Shown here in pieces: positions 33,822 through 42,992 of a stretch of 64,000 nt of DNA. This DNA is from Sphingomonas sp. Lineage in GTDB: Bacteria; Pseudomonadota; Alphaproteobacteria; Sphingomonadales; Sphingomonadaceae. Below the pieces are notes generated by a model. That model was given only the letters and a program-made list of their open reading frames with translations, searched no databases and was not told the DNA's origin. Numbering within the stretch: position 1 is the stretch's first letter; the number at the start of each line of letters is the position of its first letter. The stretch spans positions 1,054,001-1,118,000 of the forward strand of contig NZ_JAHBZI010000001.1 in assembly GCF_019635515.1 (NCBI RefSeq). The letters run 5' to 3'. Made by a program: the position numbers and the translations under genes.

Positions 33822-35630
33822 ATGGCCAGGCACGCTTTGAAGACCCTTATGCTGGCCACGGCGGCGGTCTGCGCCGCATCGTCAGCGCTCGCGCAGGAAA
33901 TTCTTCCACCCAAGGTTTACAGCACCACGCCGGGCGGCATCAATGTCGCCGATGCGTCCTTCGTCCATTCAGTCGGCGATCTGGTGATCGGCCCGCTCCA
34001 GCTGGAGCGGTTCCACCTCTCCGGCGTCAAGAAGCCCAACAATCCGCTGATCGGCACCAACATGTCGCACAACTTCGATATCTATGTCGCGGCGAACCTG
34101 CGCCAGGCGACCGGGATGCCGTGGCATCTGCCCAACCGGTACCGGCCGGTCGTGCATATCGGATCGAGCGCCAGCGGGGTCTATGCGCAGACCACCAGCA
34201 ATCTCGCCACCATCAACGACTGGAATCTCGACGCGCAGCGTTCGGGCATATTGAGTTGGAGCGGCGCCGCGAGCTGGACCGGTGGCCATTACGTCTACAC
34301 CGACCGGGACGGTGCGATCTACACCTTCACCGAATCGGTTTCCGCGGCCGGCGTGCCGTTTCAGTCGCAGCGCGTTTCCTCGATCGCATTTCCCGACGGC
34401 CGCATCCAGACCTTCACCTATAATTCCAGCCAGCAACTCAAGCTGGTCAGCGACTCATCCGGCTATGCCATCGTCTTCGATTATAACGGCGCGGGCGATG
34501 TGTCGGCGGCGTGCGGTTTCAATCTGTCGCAAAGCTATGTGACTGCAAGCAGCACCTGCAGCGCCGCGACGCCGAAAGTCAGCTATGGTTATGACGGCAG
34601 CGGCAACCTCACCAGCGTGACCGATGTCATGGGGCAGGTCACCACCTATCCAGGCAACGGATTTTACGGGATTACCTGCGTGCAGCCCCCCGGCTATTCG
34701 AGCTGCAAAGCGTCGATAAACTATGGGTATAACGTTTCTGACGCCAACGCCGTCCAGACGATGGCGGATGGCTCGGTATGGACGGTTCTAGGGTCTCGCC
34801 CGGACATCATCAATGATCCCGACTCTCCCGTCGATCCCATCGATGGCGGAAATTCCGGCAGCGTAACCGATCCTGCGGGCAAGGTGACAAGTTTCACCTT
34901 TACCAAGTCCACGCCCTATGCCGTGACCGACCCGGACGGGAAGACGACCGCCTACCGGTTCGAAGGCGGTATGGAGTTCGACTATATGGGAACGCCTTAT
35001 TCGGAAGGTACGCTTCTGAAGGAGGTCACGCTTCCCGAAGGCAACCAGTACGAGGCCGAATATAACGGCCCGGCCCGCAGCATCACCAAGGAGACGCTGG
35101 TGGCCAAGCCGGGCAGCGGGCTGGCCAACCGCGTCAAGGAATATGGCTATAACGCTTTGAGCTGCACCGCGCAGAACTGCACCAAGCCGATCTGGATCAA
35201 GGATCCCAAGGGCAACCAGACGGACTATACCTATGCCAGCTGGGGCGGGCTGACGAGCGAGATGCAGCCGGCGCCGAGTTCGGGCGCGGCGCGGCCGCTC
35301 AAGCTGGTGACCTATGTCCAGAAGAGCGCGTACATCAAGAATTCGGGGGGCACCCTGGTGTCGACCGGTCTGCCGATCTGGCTGCCGGACACCGAGACCT
35401 TGTGCCAGACCTATGCGGGCAGCAGCACCGCCACCTGCGATACCGGCGCGCCGATCACGGTCACATCCTACGAATATGGCGCCAACGGCACCGCCGACAA
35501 CCTCCTCCTGCGCGGCAAGGTCGTGACCTCGGGCGGCGTCAGCCTGCGCACCTGTTACGGCTATGACGCGCGAGGTCGCAAGATATGGGAGACGAGCCCG
35601 CGCGGCACGAGTTCGGCGGTGTGCTCGTGA
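33822..35630 (+). CDS. N-terminal half of a split secreted RHS protein (module 4A)
   Basis: 602-aa protein with its own signal peptide ([25 protein letters not shown]). N-terminal region [21 protein letters not shown] and [18 protein letters not shown] text (as [15 protein letters not shown]) resembles the beta-rich N-terminal part of Rhs proteins, then YD repeats ([36 protein letters not shown]) run to the stop. It ends in mid-repeat. The stop overlaps the start of the next, also signal-peptide-bearing, gene as GTGA. Together the two match one Rhs in length (about 1500 aa). Confidence 0.82.
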   Translation: MARHALKTLMLATAAVCAASSALAQEILPPKVYSTTPGGINVADASFVHSVGDLVIGPLQLERFHLSGVKKPNNPLIGTNMSHNFDIYVAANLRQATGMPWHLPNRYRPVVHIGSSASGVYAQTTSNLATINDWNLDAQRSGILSWSGAASWTGGHYVYTDRDGAIYTFTESVSAAGVPFQSQRVSSIAFPDGRIQTFTYNSSQQLKLVSDSSGYAIVFDYNGAGDVSAACGFNLSQSYVTASSTCSAATPKVSYGYDGSGNLTSVTDVMGQVTTYPGNGFYGITCVQPPGYSSCKASINYGYNVSDANAVQTMADGSVWTVLGSRPDIINDPDSPVDPIDGGNSGSVTDPAGKVTSFTFTKSTPYAVTDPDGKTTAYRFEGGMEFDYMGTPYSEGTLLKEVTLPEGNQYEAEYNGPARSITKETLVAKPGSGLANRVKEYGYNALSCTAQNCTKPIWIKDPKGNQTDYTYASWGGLTSEMQPAPSSGAARPLKLVTYVQKSAYIKNSGGTLVSTGLPIWLPDTETLCQTYAGSSTATCDTGAPITVTSYEYGANGTADNLLLRGKVVTSGGVSLRTCYGYDARGRKIWETSPRGTSSAVCS

Positions 35631-38308
35631 GGGCGGCGGTGCTGCTGGGCGCGGCAAGCGCACTGGCCTTGCTGGCGCCCGCCGCCGGCTTCGCCCAGTC
35701 CGCGGCATCGGACTTCACCAGCGCCACGCGCTACGACACCGCAGGACGCGTGACGGGCACGATCGCGCCGCTGCCGCATGCGGCGTCGGGCCACACCCAT
35801 CTGGCGGTGCGCAACACCTACGACATCAATGGCCGGCTGGTCACGGTGGAGAAGGGCTATCTCGCCGCGTGGCAGGACGAGAGCGTGGCGCCGGCGTCGT
35901 GGAGCGGGTTCACGGCCGATACGACGGTGGAGACGGTCTACGACCTGCTCGACCGCAAGACCGTCGAGCGGGTGCGCGCGGGCGGGGTGAGCGGCACGGT
36001 GACGTTGGTCACCCAGTACAGCTATGACGCGGTGGGCCGGCTGGAGTGCACGGCGGTGCGGATGAACCCTGCGGTATTCGGCTCGCTGCCGTCGAGCGCG
36101 TGCACGCTGGGCACCGCGGGGAGCTACGGGGCGGACCGGATCACCCGGCAGGTCTATGACGATATGGGCCAGGTGGTGAAGGTGCAGAAGGCGGTCGGCA
36201 CCGCGCTGCAGCAGGATTACGTCACCTACAGCTATACGAACAACGGCAAGCAGGCGAGCGTCATCGACGCCAATGGCAACAAGGCGGCATACGCCTATGA
36301 CGGGCATGACCGGCTGGTGAAGTGGAGCTTCCCCGACAAGGTCAATACGGGCTGGGTGTCGGCGACCGATTATGAGGAATATGCCTACGACGCCAACGGC
36401 AACCGCACATCCTCACGCAAGCGCGACGGTCGGGTGTTCGACTACAGCTACGACGCGCTCAACCGGATGACGGTGAAGGTGGTGCCCGATGCGTGCGTAT
36501 CGGGCTATGCCTGCACCAACGTATCGTCGTCGGCGACGCGCGACGTCTATTACAGCTACGATGCCCGGGGGCTGCAGACCAGGGCGGCGTTCGACAGCGC
36601 GGGCGGCGCCGATGCGGTGAGCAGCGCGTATGACGGGTTCGGGCGGCTGACGAGCAGCACGACGAGCATGGGCGGGGTGAGCCGGACGCTGAGTTATGAA
36701 TACGACACCAACGGCAATCGCACCCGGGTGACGCATCCCGACGGCAATTACGTCGACTATTACCGCGATGGTCTCGACCGGCTCTATTACGCCGCGCTCA
36801 ACGGCTCGATGCCCTTGTTCCACCCGCCCTACGACAATGCCGGGCGGGTATCGGTGCTGTACCGCTGGAACGGCAGCGGCTGGGGCAATTACACCGCCTA
36901 TGGCTATGACGGGATCTCGCGGCTGAGCTCGTCGGCGAGCGATCTCGCCGGGACCGGCTATGACGTGACGGCGACGTTCGCCTACAACCCCGCCAGCCAG
37001 GTCGTCACTCGCACCCGCGACAACAATGCCTATGCGTTCACCGACTATCCGGTGGGCGGCGTGACGCGCAGCTACACCGCCAACGGGCTCAACCAGTACA
37101 GCGTGGTCGGCGGCAACAGCTATGGCTATGACAGCAACGGCAACCTGACCTCGGACGGCGTGATCGCCTATACCTACGATGCCGAGAACCGGTTGGTGGT
37201 GACTTCGACCGGCGCCAACCTCGTCTACGACCCGCTCGGACGCCTCTACGAGACCTACAAGGCCAGCACCGGCACGACGCGGTTCCTCTACGATGGCGAC
37301 CAGCTGACGGCGGAGTATGACGCATCGGGCAATCTGCTGCGCCGCTACGTCCACAGCGATGGCGAGGACGATCCGCTGGTGTGGTACGAGGGCTCGGGCG
37401 TATCGTCCCCGCGCTACCTCTACAGCGACCATCAGGGCTCGATCGTCGCGGTGACCGATGCCTCGGGCAATGCCATCAGCATCAACAGCTATGACGAATA
37501 CGGTATCCCCGGCTCGGGCAATGCGGGGCGGTTCCAGTACACCGGCCAGGCTTGGATCCCCGAGCTGGGCATGTACCACTACAAGGCTCGAATCTACTCC
37601 CCCACGCTCGGGCGGTTCCTGCAGACCGATCCTATCGGCTATGAGGATCAGATCAACCTCTATGCTTATGTCGGGAACGATCCTGTTAATGGCGTTGATC
37701 CGAGCGGAGAATGTGGAAGATGTCCGCGGCCAGCCCCATACCGATCGCTTGCAGCCTATCAAGCCAGAGCTCAATCAGCAGCATTTCAGCGAGGGCTAAC
37801 GCGTGTTGTTCCAGGTTACCGTGCTCGTCCCTCCATAAGCTCATCAACTCCGTCCGCCAGAGCATATGGAAATGAATTAGAGCAGGCGCGGGCAGACTAC
37901 CAAGCCTTATCGATTATTGGTTTTGGCACCTTCAATAATCAAAGTCGTCTTGGCGAGGGATTAGGCAATCCAAATCTTGCTGTAGGTCGAATTCAGTCAG
38001 CGTTTGAGAGAGTAAGATACGATGGAGTTTCGTCTCCGGGTACCTATCAATTCAATGGAGGGACTGGTGGTATCCAATCCGCTGAGAATTTCGCGCAAAG
38101 CCTTGGCGGAACTCGCACAGGATCAACCGGGACCGGCTCTATATACTCTCTTTCGGGCCTTCCATATGGAACCACCGGAGTCGCAGTTACTTATAATAGC
38201 TCAAATGGTTATGCGCGGACTACAGTGACGATAACGACCACCTACACTGAAACAGGAAGTATTATACGTCATAAAATTAGCAATACGTTTAAAGTTAGAT
38301 TTGATTAA
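35627..38308 (+). CDS. C-terminal half of a split secreted RHS protein with tip (module 4B)
   Basis: 893-aa protein beginning at GTG 35627, overlapping the 4A stop by 4 bp. It has its own signal peptide ([22 protein letters not shown]), a YD-repeat core ([16 protein letters not shown] to [11 protein letters not shown]), DPSG at 37697-37708 and an AT-rich tip of about 200 aa. The tip ends with [26 protein letters not shown] text (split here as 'TETGSIIR' and 'FKVRF'), closely echoed at the end of tip 5. The pair 4A/4B looks like a single Rhs divided into two exported polypeptides, not a frameshift, because a clean signal sequence sits at the junction. Confidence 0.82.
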   Translation: MRAAVLLGAASALALLAPAAGFAQSAASDFTSATRYDTAGRVTGTIAPLPHAASGHTHLAVRNTYDINGRLVTVEKGYLAAWQDESVAPASWSGFTADTTVETVYDLLDRKTVERVRAGGVSGTVTLVTQYSYDAVGRLECTAVRMNPAVFGSLPSSACTLGTAGSYGADRITRQVYDDMGQVVKVQKAVGTALQQDYVTYSYTNNGKQASVIDANGNKAAYAYDGHDRLVKWSFPDKVNTGWVSATDYEEYAYDANGNRTSSRKRDGRVFDYSYDALNRMTVKVVPDACVSGYACTNVSSSATRDVYYSYDARGLQTRAAFDSAGGADAVSSAYDGFGRLTSSTTSMGGVSRTLSYEYDTNGNRTRVTHPDGNYVDYYRDGLDRLYYAALNGSMPLFHPPYDNAGRVSVLYRWNGSGWGNYTAYGYDGISRLSSSASDLAGTGYDVTATFAYNPASQVVTRTRDNNAYAFTDYPVGGVTRSYTANGLNQYSVVGGNSYGYDSNGNLTSDGVIAYTYDAENRLVVTSTGANLVYDPLGRLYETYKASTGTTRFLYDGDQLTAEYDASGNLLRRYVHSDGEDDPLVWYEGSGVSSPRYLYSDHQGSIVAVTDASGNAISINSYDEYGIPGSGNAGRFQYTGQAWIPELGMYHYKARIYSPTLGRFLQTDPIGYEDQINLYAYVGNDPVNGVDPSGECGRCPRPAPYRSLAAYQARAQSAAFQRGLTRVVPGYRARPSISSSTPSARAYGNELEQARADYQALSIIGFGTFNNQSRLGEGLGNPNLAVGRIQSAFERVRYDGVSSPGTYQFNGGTGGIQSAENFAQSLGGTRTGSTGTGSIYSLSGLPYGTTGVAVTYNSSNGYARTTVTITTTYTETGSIIRHKISNTFKVRFD

Positions 38309-38322
38309 TAAGGCGCAATATA

Positions 38323-38757
38323 ATGATAAAACCTCAAAATGACAAGGAATTCGGGCCATTTGGCGAGGCATTCTTATTAGTTTTAGATTTACTTTTTCCT
38401 AAAATATACAATAAAGTATTAATAATAGACCCAGAATTTAATGATGAAAACTCACCAAATATAAGCCCTCAATTCTCGAAAAAAGATTTTTTTATATTGT
38501 CATCTCATTCACCGTTGAATTTAACGAGCAGTGTTAAAAATAATTTTCATTTTTTTTCTGAATCAAAAGATTTGGATGAATCGATAGATTTTTTTAAATA
38601 CGAGAACATTATATTAGGGAGTGCTAATTTAGATGTAATAACGGCTTGGGCTCAATCCGAATATGCGATTATTGCATTTCGTGAAGAAACTTTAAATGAC
38701 CATTTACAATGGCTTGATGCCATGCAAAAATTTGGTGTGGTCAGAGACGTTCCTTAA
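38323..38757 (+). CDS. Candidate immunity protein 4
   Basis: 144-aa acidic soluble protein in very AT-rich DNA, 14 bp after the module 4 tip. Segments FGPFGEAFLLVLDLLFPKIYNKV and ITAWAQSEYAIIAFREE suggest a mixed alpha/beta fold. No signal peptide, so the cognate toxin would act in the cytoplasm. No family recognised. Confidence 0.6.
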   Translation: MIKPQNDKEFGPFGEAFLLVLDLLFPKIYNKVLIIDPEFNDENSPNISPQFSKKDFFILSSHSPLNLTSSVKNNFHFFSESKDLDESIDFFKYENIILGSANLDVITAWAQSEYAIIAFREETLNDHLQWLDAMQKFGVVRDVP

Positions 38758-38825
38758 TTATTTTAATTATTGAACGATAGTGACTCGCGTTAACGGGCGT
38801 ACTAAGCAAACGAAGTCACTTGCCT

Positions 38826-38950
38826 GCTTGCAAAGTAGGATTCCACCTGCTCCAGTCGAGCGGTCGTGAAGCGGCCCGCTCTTTCCCATCGTATACCCCC
38901 CCCCCCCCGCAAACGCGAGCGCCGGCGAGCCACCGCGTAGCGCCTTCATG
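38826..38950 (-). repeat. Dispersed hairpin repeat, copy D (truncated, diverged)
   Basis: Begins GCTTGCAAAGTAGGATTCCACC and keeps GCGGCCCGCTCTTTCCCATCG and GCGAGCCACCGCGTAGCG of copies B and C, but lacks the right end. The hairpin GGTCG-(5)-CGGCC is retained with a G-T pair. A run of 13 C residues (38896-38908) interrupts it. It lies between immunity gene 4 and orphan module 5. Confidence 0.7.
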
Positions 38951-38989
38951 CAAAACCGCGTCCTTGGCCTAACCTTCGCCTAACCTTCC

Positions 38990-40721
38990 GGCACCGAGTT
39001 CGGGTGCGGCGCGGCCGCTCAAGCTGGTGACCTATGTCCAGAAGAGCGCGTACATCAAGAACTCGGGCGGCACTCTGGTCTCGACCGGCCTGCCGATCTG
39101 GCTGCCGGATACCGAGACCTTGTGCCAGACCTATGCGGGGAGCAGCACCGCCACCTGCGATACCGGCGCGCCGATCACGGTCACCTCCTATGAATACGAC
39201 GCCAACGGCAACCGCACCAAGGTGACGCATCCCGACGGCAACTACTTCTATGATTATCATGACGGGCTCGACCGAGCCTATTATAGTGCGCTCAACCTCA
39301 CGACCCCGACGCTGCAGAAATATTACGACGCGAACGGGCGGATGTTTGCGATGGACCGCTGGAACGGCAGCGGCTGGGGCAATGCCACCGCCTATGGCTA
39401 TGACGGGATCTCGCGGCTGAGCAGCGCGGCGAGCGATCTCGCCGGGACCGGCTATGACGTGACGGCGACGTTCGCCTACAACCCCGCCAGCCAGGTCGTC
39501 ACTCGCACCCGCGACAACAATGCCTATGCGTTCACCGACTATCCGGTGGGCGGCGTGACGCGCAGCTACACCGCCAACGGGCTCAACCAGTACAGCGTGG
39601 TCGGCGGCAACAGCTATGGCTATGACAGCAACGGCAACCTGACCTCGGACGGCGTGATCGCCTATACCTACGATGCCGAGAACCGGTTGGTGGTGACTTC
39701 GACCGGCGCCAACCTCGTCTACGACCCGCTCGGGCGCCTCTACGAGACCTACAAGGCCAGCACCGGCACGACGCGGTTCCTCTATGACGGCGACCAGCTG
39801 ACGGCGGAGTATGACGCATCCGGCAACCTGCTGCGCCGCTACGTCCACAGCGACGGCGAGGACGACCCGCTGGTGTGATACGAAGGCTCGGGGGTATCCT
39901 CGCCGCGTTACCTGTACAGCGACCATCAGGGCTCGATCACCGCGGTGACCGACAGCGCGGGCAACGCCATCATCATCAACAGCTATGACGAGTACGGCAT
40001 CCCGGGCTCGGGCAATGCCGGGCGGTTCCAGTACACCGGCCAAGCCTGGATCCCCGAGCTGGGCATGTACTACTATAAGGCCCGCATCTACTCGCCCACG
40101 CTGGGACGGTTCATGCAAACGGACCCGATTGGGTATGACGATCAGGTCAACCTCTATGCTTATGTCGGGAACGACCCCGTCAATAAGCGGGATCCGACAG
40201 GCAAGCAAAGCGCAGAATACCAGTTGGAAGCCCAGCTCGATGCGTCGTTTCTGCTAGAGTTGTCCGCGCAGGAGCGTAGAGATTATGCAAGTGCACGCTT
40301 CAATGGAGCGGTACAGGCTCTTTTAGTGGCGGGCCCACTTCTTATTGCGCCCGAACTAGTGGTCGCGCGTGGTCTCGCATGGGCGGGAGGCTCATTCCCA
40401 CGCGCGTTTTTTGCTCTAGAGAGATTGGCTAGTGGCCTTCAACGAACGGGCGGAAGTAGCGGCCAAAAAACGTGGCAGGGAGTTATGAGTGGGGGAGAGA
40501 CCGCCGCGACAAGACTCTTCGAGGGCCTTACGCGCGGTAAATCCGTCGCTCAGGATGGAGGGCGTCTTGGGCGCTTGCAAGACGGGAGCAGAATTCAAAT
40601 GAGCACGCGGACGTTGCGGGATGGTACCCGACAAACCAACATCCGTATCAGTCGTGAAGTAACCGAGACCGGTTCGATCATTCGTAAAACACAAAATATA
40701 AAGATACGGTTTAGCGAGTAA
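38990..40721 (+). pseudogene. Orphan RHS core with alternative tip, internal deletion and nonsense codon (module 5)
   Basis: Derived from module 4. The first about 200 bp match 4A from 35,270; at about 39,195 (GAATACGACGCCAACGGC) the match jumps to 36,705 in 4B, a 1.2-kb deletion between YD repeats that also fuses the two halves. At 39876-39878 a TGA replaces the TGG of 'LVWYEGSG'; the frame then continues to 40721. DPTG at 40191-40202 is followed by a 172-aa tip with a hydrophobic stretch ([17 protein letters not shown]) and the shared ending [17 protein letters not shown]. No signal peptide or promoter. Confidence 0.82.
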
Positions 40722-40728
40722 AGTAACC

Positions 40729-41178
40729 ATGTCTATTTTGCAAGATTTCGGAAACTGGCACCTCCTGATGAAGTCGCAAAGGATATGCTTGCCATATTCT
40801 TTGAATTTGCTTGACTTGAGTAGATGGCTGTCATTGCGCGGCACTATGGCCATCAAGAGAAATTTTGATATATGTGTCGGTAGTAATTTGATTAATTGGA
40901 GCGATAATGATGTTATAGATCTCTATGATCGAGTGCAGCAGTTGTGCTTCTCGCAGTCTTTTTCAAACTTTTACTTAAGAGATCGCGATACAGAAAGCAT
41001 TATGCTATTTGATCGCTATGAGAGGTTTAGCGTTTTTTCGGCAGAGCCAGATGTACTTGATCGTCTTTATCCATTCTCACGCACTGTGATGTGGGAGCAC
41101 TTCGCTATCTCACAGGATGAGGATATTGATTATTCACTGACCGAAGTTTTTTCTGAGATTTACAGACGGCCCAGCTAG
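40729..41178 (+). CDS. Candidate immunity protein 5
   Basis: 149-aa soluble protein starting 7 bp after the module 5 tip, in AT-rich DNA. Contains LIDRYERF-like text (as FDRYERFSVFSAEPDVLDRLYP) and WEHFAISQDEDIDYSLTEVF. No signal peptide. No family recognised. Kept intact although its toxin module is broken, as expected if it protects against siblings carrying a functional copy. Confidence 0.58.
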   Translation: MSILQDFGNWHLLMKSQRICLPYSLNLLDLSRWLSLRGTMAIKRNFDICVGSNLINWSDNDVIDLYDRVQQLCFSQSFSNFYLRDRDTESIMLFDRYERFSVFSAEPDVLDRLYPFSRTVMWEHFAISQDEDIDYSLTEVFSEIYRRPS

Positions 41179-41232
41179 TATCGGGATCCATAAACAAGAT
41201 TTGCCTTGCGGTTCGGATGTGATTCAAGCTGC

Positions 41233-41394
41233 ACAACGATGCCTATGCGTTCACCGACTATCCGGTGGGAGGCGTGACGCGCAGCTACACCGCCAACGGT
41301 CTGAACCAGTACAGCATGGTCGGTGGCAACAGCTATGGCTATGACAGCAACGGCAACCTGACCTCGGACGGGACGATCGCCTACACCTATGACG
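41233..41394 (+). pseudogene. RHS core scrap at the right edge of the array
   Basis: Matches module 5/4B text [25 protein letters not shown] and [15 protein letters not shown], then ends after IAYTYDD. No start or tip. It marks the right limit of the RHS region; the acyl-CoA ligase gene begins its 3' end 35 bp further on. Confidence 0.8.
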
Positions 41395-41429
41395 ACGCGA
41401 TCAGTGAGCAACACTGAAAATCCCTCTTA

Positions 41430-42992
41430 CTAATGGTTCGAATAGATCGCGCGCAGGCGGGTCTTGTCGATCTTGCCGGTTGAAGCCAAAGGCATGCCCG
41501 GCACGCGGATCACCGCATCGGGCACCCACCACGAAGCCACCCGGCCGCGCAGCGATCCGAGCAGATCTTCGTCCGAAATGTCCTGATCCTCGCGCAGTTC
41601 GACCAGCAGGATCGGTCGCTCGCCCCATTTATGATCGGCCCGCCCGATCACCGCGGAGAGCGAAACCTGCGGCAGCGCGCTGATCACCGCTTCGATCTCG
41701 GCCGGATTGATCCATTCGCCGCCTGACTTGATCAGATCCTTGGCGCGGCCGGTGATCATCAGATTGCCTCGGGCGTCGATTCGCGCGAGATCGCCGGTAT
41801 CGAACCAGCCATCGGCATCGGTGACCGGCCGCTCCTGCCCGAAATAGCGCTCGATCACCGCGCCACCGCGAACATGCAGCCGGCCCTCCCGATCGCGCTG
41901 CTCGGCCAGTGGCACGCCACTCTCATCGGCCAGCATCAGATCGACACCCAGCGCCGGACGGCCCGACATCGCGGCGCTGCGTACCGCATCGCTGAGCACA
42001 CCGAATGTGCCGACCGGCGACAGTTCGGTCATCCCCCAGCTGGTCTGGACGGTGACGCCCAATTGCCCCTCGATCCGCTCCATCAACGCCGGCGGCAACG
42101 GCGCGCCGCCGCTGACGATCCGCTTGAGCGACGGCACGGTCGTGCCGCTGGCCTCGAGATGCTCGCACAGGCCGAGCCACACCGTCGGCACGCCCACCGC
42201 GATCGAAACCTCCTCCGCCGCGATCAACCGCGCCAGGCTGGCGCCATCGGTGTGGCGCCCGGGCAGGACCAGCTTGCCGCCCGCGGCCGGTACCGCAAAG
42301 GGCAGTCCCCAGGCATTGGCGTGGAACATCGGCACCACCGGCATCACCACATCGACGCTGCGCGCGCCGAGCACATCGGCCTGCAGCAGCCGCAGCGTGT
42401 GGAGAAAGTTTGAACGATGCGTGTAGGTCACGCCCTTGGGCGCGCCGGTCGAACCCGAAGTGAAGCACAGCCCGCTTGGCGCGGTCTCGTCAAACTCGCC
42501 CCATTTCACGTCCGCGGATGCCGATGCGATCAGCGCCTCCAGCGCTTCGGCTTCCCCGGCGTCGCCGTCGATGACGAGGATCCGCTCGAGGTCCGGCGCT
42601 TCCGCGGCGATCTTGCGCGCCAGCGGCAGCAGATCGGCGCTGACCACCAGGATGCGCGCGCCGGACTGGCCGAGCATCCACGCCAGCTGGGTCGCGGTCA
42701 GCCGCGGATTGAGCGTATGGCACACCGCGCCCATGCCCATGATCGCGTACCAGGTCTCGACATGCGCCTGGCTGTTCCACGCCAGCGTTGCGACACGTTC
42801 CCCCAAGACGACGCCGAAGCGGGCAAGCACGGCGGACACTCTCAGCGCCCGTTCGCGGAGCGCGGCATAGCCGATATGGACGATGCCGTGATCGGTCGCG
42901 GTCGCAATCTGCGCATCGCCATGCCATTTCGCCGCATGATCGAGGATGCGGTTGAGCGTCAGCGGAAACGCCTGGATGCTGCCGTCAATCAT
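41430..42992 (-). CDS. AMP-forming acyl-CoA synthetase (FadD/AlkK-like)
   Basis: 520-aa adenylate-forming ligase that activates a carboxylic acid with ATP and CoA. Motifs: TSGSTGAPKGVTYTH (P-loop-like A3), WGMTELSP, GWFDTGDLARID and the C-terminal GRAKDLIKSGGEWINPAEIE and STGKIDK with the catalytic Lys. The overall sequence is closest to the medium/long-chain AlkK-type ligases. ATG 42992 overlaps the upstream esterase stop (ATGA) and has GGAG 8 nt before it. Last gene of a GntR-esterase operon, so it probably activates the acid released by the hydrolases. Confidence 0.9.
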   Translation of the reverse strand: MIDGSIQAFPLTLNRILDHAAKWHGDAQIATATDHGIVHIGYAALRERALRVSAVLARFGVVLGERVATLAWNSQAHVETWYAIMGMGAVCHTLNPRLTATQLAWMLGQSGARILVVSADLLPLARKIAAEAPDLERILVIDGDAGEAEALEALIASASADVKWGEFDETAPSGLCFTSGSTGAPKGVTYTHRSNFLHTLRLLQADVLGARSVDVVMPVVPMFHANAWGLPFAVPAAGGKLVLPGRHTDGASLARLIAAEEVSIAVGVPTVWLGLCEHLEASGTTVPSLKRIVSGGAPLPPALMERIEGQLGVTVQTSWGMTELSPVGTFGVLSDAVRSAAMSGRPALGVDLMLADESGVPLAEQRDREGRLHVRGGAVIERYFGQERPVTDADGWFDTGDLARIDARGNLMITGRAKDLIKSGGEWINPAEIEAVISALPQVSLSAVIGRADHKWGERPILLVELREDQDISDEDLLGSLRGRVASWWVPDAVIRVPGMPLASTGKIDKTRLRAIYSNH

